DNA of 64,000 nucleotides, from positions 1,580,501-1,644,500 of the forward strand of contig PUFA01000203.1 in the NCBI GenBank assembly GCA_003508835.1. Direction: 5' to 3'. The DNA comes from Eonycteris spelaea. Taxonomy: Eukaryota > Chordata > Mammalia > Chiroptera > Pteropodidae. The notes beneath the pieces are model-generated. The model was not told the DNA's origin and did not search any database. It worked only from the letters and a program-made list of their open reading frames with translations. This document shows positions 38,701 to 46,754 of this stretch, piece after piece (position 1 is the stretch's first letter; every line of letters starts with the position of its first letter). The translations under genes were made by a program, and so were the position numbers.

Positions 38701-40090
38701 CTGGAGTCACCCAGGTACAAGCCTGCCCCCACACCTGTCAGAAGTCCCCCCAAAGCCACAGCTGGATCCCACACATACCCAGAGTGGCCAAAGATTCACT
38801 CGTAAGCTGCAGATCCCTCACCTGCTTGAGCCGGACAATAGCTTCCTCTATCTCTGGGTGTTCCACGTTATCAGTCAGCACCTTGATGATCTCTGGGAAA
38901 CACTGGAGAAAATTCTGCTTTTCTTGCGCAAAAGCATCCATTTTCTGATCTCCATTCATTCTGAGGGAGGAGTAACGTGCCCTGAGGAGAAAAGAGGACA
39001 GGTCAGAAACCCGATCAGGCCCTGCCCTCCCCAAGGCCCACACTCACCACACTCACCGAGGCTCCTCTGTCCACACTTGGCACCAGCAGCCGGCACTGTG
39101 CCAGGCCCCCAGGACTGAGCCCCCATACAGGGAGGGCTGCCGTAGGGTACCCAGCCACCTCTCCTGGGGCACCCAGCAAGGGGCTGGCAGCAAGAAGACC
39201 CCCACAGACCTCAGCCAGCGGGACAGAGGCATCATGTGAGGGTGACATAGGGAGGAAGCACCCAGCACTCCCTGCAGGGGCAAGCACCAAAGGCAGATAC
39301 TCGGTGGCAGCTCCCCAGGTCACCCCCATACACACACCCCTAGCCCCTTTACTGAACTGAGCTTGAGAGCATTTACAGAAAGGAAATGCAGCAAACCAAA
39401 AGGATGGCTGGGGGGCTGAGACTCCACTGATCACACTTACAATATAGATGGCTAGAACTTAATGCCACCTCACGTTATCCTCTCCGGCCAACTCCTACTC
39501 CAGGAAGCCTCTGGAATTGCTACTCTCGGCTTCTTCCTCCAAGTCCTGGAGAAAGAGCAAAGTACCTCAGGACTAGGGCCTGAGAAGACCCTTTAATAAC
39601 CCTATTTTATAGGTCAAAGTGAGGTTCTAGGAGGTAGGAAGATACTACGGCAGTGGCAGCATCAAGTCTAGAACCCAGGTCTTCCCTGGTAGGCGGTGAA
39701 AGGGGTGCAGGCTCGCCCCAAGAAGAGAGGAAATGGAGCCGGAACCCCTGGGTGCTACGGCCATGTAGCCTGGGGCTGAGACTGTGGCGCCAGGACAGCG
39801 AGACATTTCCGGAGCCACATCGGGCGAGGAAGGAGGCGCGCCGTAGAGGAGCAACCCGGGATCGGGTATCTTAGGGGTGCCTGGAAAGCTCACGACAGAG
39901 CTCGGGAGTTTCCGACCTCAGACACGGGGAGCACTCCGACGCAACAGGCGGGCCCCCTGTGCTACAGAGGTAAAGCCGAAACCCCACCCGCAGCCTCCGA
40001 CCCCCGGTCCACCACCTCTCTCACCTGCGCCTGGATGCGGGCTCGGGCTCACGGTCCAGGTTTTTTTTTGGGTCCTCTTAAAAGACTCAC
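32760..40090 (-). CDS. FDPS: FDPS, farnesyl diphosphate synthase, complete (417 residues)
   Basis: Condenses dimethylallyl/geranyl diphosphate with isopentenyl diphosphate to farnesyl diphosphate in the mevalonate pathway. Coding exons (minus): 39232-39057, 38981-38822, 37700-37560, 35169-35089, 34988-34866, 34540-34452, 34353-34281, 33759-33682, 33589-33455, 33003-32806 (TGA). The sum is 1254 bases, 418 codons, with no frameshift. ATG 39232 gives the mitochondrial form ([18 protein letters not shown]); ATG 38959 (MNGDQ) gives the cytosolic form. Both Asp-rich motifs are present (DDIMD, DDYLD), as are the FF before the first motif, [20 protein letters not shown] and the terminal YKRRK. The AATAAA at 32780-32775 lies only 25 bases past the stop. 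The body of the enzyme is unusually diverged (see findings). Confidence 0.97.
33191..33409 (-). mobile_element. Near full-length MER5A-like hAT element
   Basis: Reverse-complement MER5A order: CAGGGCTGTCAG end, GGGGCAGATAATG, CCCACTAGACACCTGCTAG, AGTTGTGACAACAAAAAATG, GTGAGCAGCACTG end. Flanks CTCCACCC and CTCTACCC form a one-mismatch 8-base duplication. In the last FDPS intron. Confidence 0.8.
34115..34200 (-). repeat. MIR fragment
   Basis: GGTGGGGGTTCGCCCTCATC, TTACGGCTGAGGAAA and GCACAGCC follow reverse-complement MIR. Confidence 0.5.
36274..36390 (+). pseudogene. 5S rRNA-derived retrosequence with A-tail
   Basis: From about GCGAGCCCTGGACACGCC onward it aligns with 5S rRNA: GACCTCGTCCGAACTCGGAA, GCTAAGCAGGGTC (box A region, about 36312-36324), GGCCTGGTGAGTACCTGGAT, GGTGCTGTAGGTGTT, then eight A. 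The first bases of 5S are altered. Either a lone 5S pseudogene or a 5S-derived SINE. Confidence 0.8.
36600..36875 (+). mobile_element. MaLR (MLT1-like) LTR 3' part
   Basis: CCAGCTACGAGCCAGAAAG, CAGCCTCCAGAACTGTGAA, CTTGTTTATAAACGACC and GGTATTTGTTGTAACAGCCC match the conserved 3' end of MLT1-type LTRs. Confidence 0.65.
39575..39690 (-). repeat. MIR fragment
   Basis: CTATTTTATAGGTCAAAGTG and TCTAGAACCCAGGTCTTC follow reverse-complement MIR. Confidence 0.55.
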
Positions 40091-40330
40091 GGCTCCGCCC
40101 TCAGCCACCGGGGTTGAGTAGTTCTTAATCCTCTTTCGTCCGAGGCAGGAAGGCCTCATTAGACTACAATTCCCGGCATGCGGCGGGAGGGCCGCGACAA
40201 CGCCGTCGGGCGCAGGCTGGGTGGGCGGGGCCAGGCCGTGCTGATTGGCTGCTTCCTCTCTCGTCGTACGAGCATGAGCCTGTAAGGACAACCAATGGTT
40301 GACGCCCACGGGCATCAGCCTAAGGGAGCC
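40025..40330 (-). promoter_or_regulatory. FDPS noncoding first exon end and sterol-type promoter
   Basis: A donor (minus GCGCAG|GTGAGAG, exon ending 40025) marks the noncoding first exon. Upstream on the minus strand lie an Sp1-like GC box (about 40221-40231), a CCAAT box (ATTGG on plus, 40244-40248) and a second CCAAT (40292-40296). Between the two CCAAT boxes is CTCGTACGAC, which loosely resembles the SRE-3 element next to the NF-Y site of rat FDPS. SREBP control is known for this gene; the SRE match here is weak. Confidence 0.55.
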
Positions 40331-40689
40331 GAGCGGGGCTGAGGGTGGGGTGGCGCTGGAGCCGGAAGGCCTGTTCTCCCGCGACTCTGTGAATGCCCTC
40401 ACTTTGGTTCTTGGCTGTCACCTTTCGTAAAAATTTGGTTTTCGTTATCTTCCTCGAAACTGGCTTCCCTAATCTGTTCATTGAGGATGATACCATGAGA
40501 TAATGTATATAAAGTACTCAGCAGAAACTTGAAGCGTCAGCCCTACGCACACGCAACTGAGCCCACGGGCTTCACCCCGTTGGCTCTTTCTCTGCTAACT
40601 TGGGTCACAGTAACTTGACCCTTACGAAAAGGTGCCTGAAGGGCTGAACGACTTACTACAAAAATGGATGTCATCATTATGGGACAAGA

Positions 40690-40862
40690 AAAAAAAAATC
40701 ATTGTCTAAGAACAAGTGGTACTACCAGTACTATTTCAACATCCTAAAAGTTTTAGAGTTACAAGACAAAAAGAAAATTTAAAACAGCCAAATCGGAAAA
40801 GAAGTTAAAATATCTGTATTTCACAGATGATATGATCCTGTATCTAGAAAACCACTAGAAAG
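40690..40862 (+). mobile_element. L1 ORF2 fragment, reverse-transcriptase palm
   Basis: AAACAGCCAAATCGGAAAAG and TTCACAGATGATATGATCCT encode the equivalent of the (F/Y)ADDM palm motif. Truncated on both sides. Confidence 0.75.
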
Positions 40863-42349
40863 TGGGGCTGGGCTGGGCTGGGCCTGAGAGCCCTTCCAGA
40901 CCCCCTGACTGCCCTCCTCTCCCGGCTGAGCCAGCTGGCTGCTGACCCTGATTTTCTCAGACCGCAGAAGACAAGCCAGGTGGCCACTGAATCAGCTAGG
41001 AGCCACTCTCCTGGAGTCTTCCCCCGTCACCCCTCGCAGAGCAGGCCGCGCCCCTCGCCCCGGCCTCCACACGCCCCTGTTAGTGTCCTCCCGCTTCCTC
41101 AAAGGGTCACTCGCTCTCTGGACTGCTCTGGGCAGCCTGCGACACCTCTGAATGTCCCTTACCTGTACACCTTTGTTCCCTTTTTTCTCTTCACGCCCCC
41201 ACCTCCCATCCATGGAGCAGAGGAGGAAAGCAGCACCTAGGACCTTGACAGGTGGCAAAGAAAGGGAGAGGCGGATTTAGGAGAAGAGTCCACAAGCACC
41301 GCAGCAGGCAGGGTGTCGCGTTGTGAAAAGTGTGCAGACTGAAAGCCAAGGTAAAGTAGATTCTGGGGCTTTAAGCTGGAAAAGCTTGAACCCAACTATC
41401 CAAGCCAAAAGGGAAACTTCCTGGTGAGAGTTCACTGAGATCATGTGGGCGTGAAAGTACACATTTCAAATGCAAGTGACTCAACAGAGAGTAAAACTCA
41501 GAGAAAAACGCTCTGTACGCCTCGAATAATATGGCCGCTCATCGAGGGCTGTCCCACTGTGGGCTCTGGCTTCCATCCTCCTCCTTGTGACCCTTTCTAC
41601 AAAATTTCACTCTGGGTTTTTCTCCCAGATGACCTTAACCCACACAGAGCTGCAGCCATGTGTAGGTGCATCTGGCCAGCCACACAGGGCCGAGTGGGAA
41701 AGGAAGGGTGACATGGCAACGTGGGGCTTTGTGGAGTAGGTCTGGGAACGTGGAGTCAGAACTGCCTATTTTTCAGCTTTGTGCTTTTCCCGAAGGTGTT
41801 TCCTAGCGACTGAGGTTCTGTTGACCTGATCTTTAACTTCCTTTGAGGCTCTTATTTTTCACTTACGGACTTGACTCCCAAGACGAAGGAGGACTGGCCT
41901 AGCAAAGTCAAACCTGCCAAGAGATAGATAGCCATGTCACACCCCCTCACCTGGGTCATAATTTACTACGTCACGACATTTTCCAGGACTTCGCCGTAGC
42001 TCTCCAGGTAGATACAAGGCTTTTTCAGGCTGGCAACCACCATTATACTTTGCCTTCATGAATCTGAGTACTCTTGGCAGGATCCCCAGACAGGTGCAGG
42101 GCCTGGTTTCTCCCCACCCGTCTTCCCCACCCACTTGAAACTTGAGAAGAGGAACATGTCGTCATTGTGTTTCACCCAGCACAGGGTTTAACCCAATAAT
42201 AAACTCTATGGAATTCATGCTGATGTTTTCTACAGCATACCCAAAAGGAGAGAGAAATGGTCTAATGACCCCCTGTCTATCAGTGGCCCAGCCTTCACGA
42301 CTGTCAACATTTTGCCCATCTGATTTTATTAAAGTATCTGCCTAACTTT

Positions 42350-42860
42350 CTTCCCACACCAATCGCTACACTCTTTCCTTGCAGGGATATTTTAAATCAA
42401 AACCCCAATATGAATAGCCACAAACGCCTCAGAATGTATCTTGAATAGATAAGAGATTTTTTTAACACAACGCACAAAATTAACAGAATTGCTTGACTAT
42501 TACATAATGCTCAATCCGTGTTCAAACTCCCTGCATCGCCCTCAAAAATGTATTTTGCAATTGGTCTGTCCCAGTCGGTGTTCAGATCAGGTCCACACAT
42601 TGCATGTGGTTGGTATTTGTCTTAAATCATTTTAGAATGAACAGTTCCTCCTCCACATTTAAGTGTTCATGAAACTGTAGAATCTCTCACATTCGGGAAG
42701 TTTTTGATCTGCTCTCTCTTCCATTCTCTACATAACTGGTAGTGAGGTTGGAGGCTGTGTTAGAATCAAAATTCTCCTTGAGGGTGCACTTCCTATTATT
42801 AATATTGAGAGGCACACAGGCCTGTTTGGCCCACTTTTAGTGGTGCCAAACTTCATAGCT
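42350..42860. mobile_element. Ancient L1 3' UTR fragment
   Basis: CCGTGTTCAAACTCCCTGCA, GGTCCACACATTGCATGTGG, TTGTCTTAAATCATTTTAGA and the GAGGCACACAGGCCTGTTTG...CCACTTTTAGTG order belong to old L1 3' ends. Confidence 0.6.
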
Positions 42861-43889
42861 TTAGGGGCCATCGATGTGTGTTTTAAATTTAACTGAACAG
42901 AGGAAGGAGACAAGAAAGCCCGTCTCATGATGCCGGAGAGAAAGTGAAGTCCAGATGGCTGAGTAGAAATCTCGTGTGACAGAGGAGATAGGGACAAGCT
43001 GGCAGGGGCTGGGGAGGCAGCGGACAGCGTGCAGGGCGCTGGGCAACAGCAAGCCATGTCTAGGAGGTGCAACGGGCTGGATGGGCTGCAGGCAGGAGAA
43101 AGGGCAGAGCCGGCTGGAGAGGCCATCTGGGCCCAGATGATCTGGTGCCTGCAGAACCCCAGGGGTCAGCAGCGTCCTGGGCCAGGGTAGGCTGCTCAGA
43201 CCCAATCTCCAGAGGGACCGCTGCAGGGGGAACCTCAGCCATCTAGGCAACCAAGGAGCCGGGGCAGAGGCCATGGTAGGTGGCGGTGAGGACAAGGAGT
43301 GGAAGACGGGTTCCAGGGGTTGAGGGTGGGGAGCAGGAAAGGGCGGGCTGGGGGCGGGGGCTGCAGTTTAAAGGGTACGATTTCTGTTCGGGTGGATGAA
43401 ATGGCCGGTGGCTACAGCTGCCCAACACTGCGACTGTACCTGATGCCACTGAACGGAACACTGAAAAACGGGTAAAAAGGCAAATCTTACTTGTAGCTTT
43501 CACCACGACTTCTTTAAAAAGAAAGAGACCCCCTATGACAGCTGCGAGCGAAACTAGGCCCTCTCTTGGTCAGCAAGTAGTCGGGGGCCTCGAGGCGGGG
43601 CGTGGAGGGGGGGCGTTGCGATAGACACAGACGCATGGTCCCCTGCCGCCCTTCGCATTAGAAAGGGGGGATCCTGCATTGTTTGTTCCTGCCTTGTCGA
43701 TTTCTGGGAGAATTCATAGAAAAATCGAACATCTGACGACTTGCGTGGAGGGGCTGGGGCGGCGCTGAGGAGCTGGGAACCCAGAAACCCTTCAGCCGCA
43801 CCCTGTGCCTCTGAGCTGGGGACTCTGCAAACATCTGTTCGAATAAGTGCGATCACATTTCGAGCGAATGCTAAGGAACTTTTGGAAAT

Positions 43890-44255
43890 ACAGACGCAGG
43901 GCCCCCGCGACGTTCCGATTGGGGGAGGCAGAGGCGGCGCCAGACGCGCACCGGGCCAAGGGGCAAGCGCCCCGCGCTCGGGGACAGCGCTCGCCGCACG
44001 TCTGCGGGCGTTATCGCCCGGCGCCTTCGTGAGGCTGCCTTATCTCGGCAGGCAGGTGGCGGAGCTGACGCTGCGACCGGCTCTCCACCCAGGCCTGGGC
44101 TTGCGCGTCGCCTCCCAGCCTGCAGGCCCGGGCCTCGCCCGCCGGCGGCCGGCGGCTCTCGGGCGCCCCTCGCAGGCGGCGGGCGGCGCTGTCCCCGGGG
44201 ACGCGCGCGGCGTTCGCTGGTTGGCAGCGTCCAGCGGCCTTGGCTGGAGGACAAA
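43890..44255. promoter_or_regulatory. CpG island with no assigned gene
   Basis: About 370 bases extremely rich in C, G and CpG, far from any recognised first exon: FDPS starts 3.8 kb to the left and the PKLR R exon is 2.4 kb to the right. It contains CCTTATCT (a GATA site on the minus strand, about 44037-44044) and a CCAAT box (ATTGG at about 43919). No conserved protein reading frame is evident. Confidence 0.6.
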
Positions 44256-44261
44256 CCTAGA

Positions 44262-44425
44262 CCTTGAGTGCGTGCGTGAGAGCACGGGCGTGCGTGCGCG
44301 TGCGCGTGTCGCTGAGAAAAAGTGTGACGGTCGGTGTGTCTGTGCAATTGTCTGTTGCGTGCGCGTGTGCTGGGTGGCGCGTGGGCCATGTGGCCATGTG
44401 TGTCAGGGTCAGAGTGCTGGGTGTG
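44262..44425 (+). repeat. GT/GC-rich alternating purine-pyrimidine tract
   Basis: Irregular GTGCGTGCGCGTGCGCGTGT-type sequence beside the CpG island, with a second, looser tract at about 44720-44785. Such alternation can adopt Z-DNA. Confidence 0.7.
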
Positions 44426-44429
44426 CCTG

Positions 44430-46549
44430 AGTGGAACAGGGTGTCTGTGAGCACTTGCGTGTGTCCCAGCGCTGGGACTCTGTGCCACCTCCTCTGTGAA
44501 GCACCCCTGACCTCCTCCTCCCCAAGGCCCAGGTTCCCCCGGGGCCCTTCTGTGTCCTGGCACCGCTCTGTCACCCGCCCACCATAGTTGATTAAACTTT
44601 GAAGGGAACCAGGGCTAGCTTTCCTGTCCCTCCCCAGGGTGGGCAGAGACCCAGCCTTGGTGACCACAAGTCCAACAAGGCAGGCCATGTGGCGCAGGCC
44701 CGCTCTGTGCTGGCGTCCCTGTCCGTGTGTGTGGAGTCACGTGCGTGGCCGTGTGTGTCTGAGGGCGTGAGAGTGTGCGTGTTGGCGGAGCCAGGGAGTG
44801 ACCTCACCCCAGGAGCTGTAATCTGTCCTCCCTCTCTGAGTCTCTCACCCACGGGCCTCCCACTGCCTGGCCCTGTGGCGAAGTGCACGCTCCTTCACGT
44901 GGTCGCTTGTGGATGCAGGGCCAGCCAGATCGATCTCAGGTCAAAGTTTCTGTCACCCCGGCTGCTGCAGAGGACAGGGGCTGCTGACCCCACTTCCTGT
45001 TGTCCACTCGGGACTTGAACCTCTGGGATGCCTGTCCTCCCGACCGGTTCCGGAATCAGTGCAAAACGCCCAGGCCGACTCAAACATTTCATGTCCCCTC
45101 CCCGCCCCAACCCTGAGGCTCGAGTCCCCCAGTCCCTGACGTCTGTCGTGTTCCCTCTGGCTGTAACTGTCATCCATCTTTTTTGCTCTGCCTTCTGTAT
45201 ACGTGCCTAGAACCCCAAGCTGTCCACCCCTGGGAAGTCCTTCTCACTGTCTGGTTTCTTCTCCACCCAGAGTCTGAGGCTTCCCTCGTCTCTTCCAGGG
45301 ACCAGCCTGACAGGAAAGAGCCAGAGCTTACAGCTTAGGCTCTGGAGCCACACTCCCAGGGCCCGAACCCCTACTTCATCACTGGCAGGATCCTCAGCCC
45401 CAGATAAGTGGATCGGGCAGGGTCCATCAGGAAAGCAAGGGCTCCTCAAACAAGATCATCTGAGGAGTGTTTCACAACAGGACTGTGGACAAAGCGTGGG
45501 CAGCATATGGGTGAAACTCGGGGAACAGGGTATCATCCCCAGCACAGTAACAGAGGGCTTAGTTTCCGCCCCAGGGAACAGGGGAAGGGGCAGGTAAATG
45601 CCCAGCCGCCCTCTCCTGTCTCAGCACTTGGTGCCCTTCCCCCTGGAGAGCCCAGAACCACGGGGCAAGGCCCTCAGCCTCCTGGCCTCTCAGCGGAGTG
45701 AAGAAGGATGGAGAAAAGGCCACAGGGGCCACAGAAGAGGCCAGCTTGCCCAGCCCACCTCCCCTGCAGAGCAGGATATCAACCCCCTTCCTTCTGGGTG
45801 ACAAAGGGAAAGGATGTGTAGGAAGCATCAGGGATCAGAGCCAGTCGCTGTGAACCATTGATTGGATCTCACCCTTTGCCCGTGTAAAACTGGGGTAACC
45901 CTGTTCCCTCCCTCGTCTCTGTGAGTGGTACTGCTGTGTGCCCAGCTGCCCAAGCCAGACTCCCCAGTGCCATCCCGCAGGAGGCGAAGCCCCATCCCCT
46001 GTCCCCGCATCGCTCTGTCTTTCTACCTACCCTGTCTGCTCATCAAAACACATCTCAGATCCGTCACCCTCTCCATCCTCACTGCCACTATCCTGGTCCA
46101 TCACCTCCCGCTGAGATCACGATCTGTTTGCTACTTGTTTGTAGTTGACCTGCCCACCACGTGGGAAATTCCATTTACGATGGGAAGGACAGAGGCCTCG
46201 CCTGAGTGGCCCACCTCCGTACCCTCGGGGCCTGGCACAGAGAGTGGTCAGCGAGCAGGTGGCAGCCAACGCTGGGACGATGGCAATGCTACCGAACCCG
46301 TCACAGTGCCCCCACGCCTCCCTACTCCCACTCCTCGCTTCCCAGAGTCATCCCTGGCTGACTTCAGCAGGTGCGAAGAAGAAGGGGCCACATCACTGGC
46401 GAACAATCCCTGTTTCGGGGTGATGACCAAACAGTGTGAATGGATTAAAAGAATTATCAGGAAAAATGGAGGGGAGAGGAGGAATGCGGCAAGCAGGGGA
46501 GAGGCGGCCGGTCTGGGGGAGGGGCTCTGTGTGGGGACAGGGGCCGCCT
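44430..46549 (+). other. Intergenic sequence upstream of PKLR
   Basis: No gene recognised. A MIR-like fragment on the plus strand at about 45325-45400 (TTAGGCTCTGGAGCCACACT). Otherwise GC-moderate unique sequence. Confidence 0.45.
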
Positions 46550-46656
46550 GCTGGGTGTGTCCCTTTGCTTCTCTCTGTCTCCCTGCGATAAGACCAGCAG
46601 TTTTGTCATCCTCGCCCCTCTCTCCCCAAGCCGGCAGCCCCAGGAGGACGAGAAGC
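46550..46656 (+). promoter_or_regulatory. PKLR erythroid promoter: GATA and CTCTG elements
   Basis: GATAAG at 46587-46592 lies 70 bases before the R-type ATG. CTCTG at 46573-46577 lies 80-84 bases before it. In human PKLR a GATA-1 site near -72 and a CTCTG core (PKR-RE1, about -87 to -83) are where promoter mutations cause red-cell pyruvate kinase deficiency. A GGGTGTG (CACCC on the other strand) at about 46552 fits the third known element. The spacing match makes this convincing. Confidence 0.75.
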
Positions 46657-46754
46657 ATGTTCGACCCAGGAGGACGAGAAGACACAAGCCCCGCAGCCTT
46701 CCTCATGGATCTCTAGGGACTTGGCAAAGTCCTTCCTGATTGGGGCTCCGGGAG
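46657..46754 (+). CDS. PKLR: PKLR erythroid (R-type) first exon, start codon out of frame
   Basis: [12 protein letters not shown] and the donor GTAAGA at 46755 match the human R exon, which joins the common exon in the same phase. The only fitting ATG (46657) is followed by TTCGACC where human has TCGATCC, so one extra T puts the ATG out of frame and leads to TAG at 46714-46716. The in-frame line would read STQEDEKTQ after the ATG. CCCAGGAGGACGAGAAG is present twice (46639-46655 and 46665-46681), so a local duplication has reshaped this end. Confidence 0.75.

Larger units (their letters stand above)
40400..43889. other. Intergenic, FDPS to CpG island
   Basis: Contains the two L1 pieces listed separately. 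No gene recognised. 40860-41300 and 42900-43500 are unique-looking GC-moderate sequence. Confidence 0.5.

Noticed and set aside
39235..39283. Upstream start for FDPS (extra residues before MPLSRW)
   Set aside because: The in-frame extension crosses the acceptor at 39271 into intron sequence; the conserved start is at 39232.
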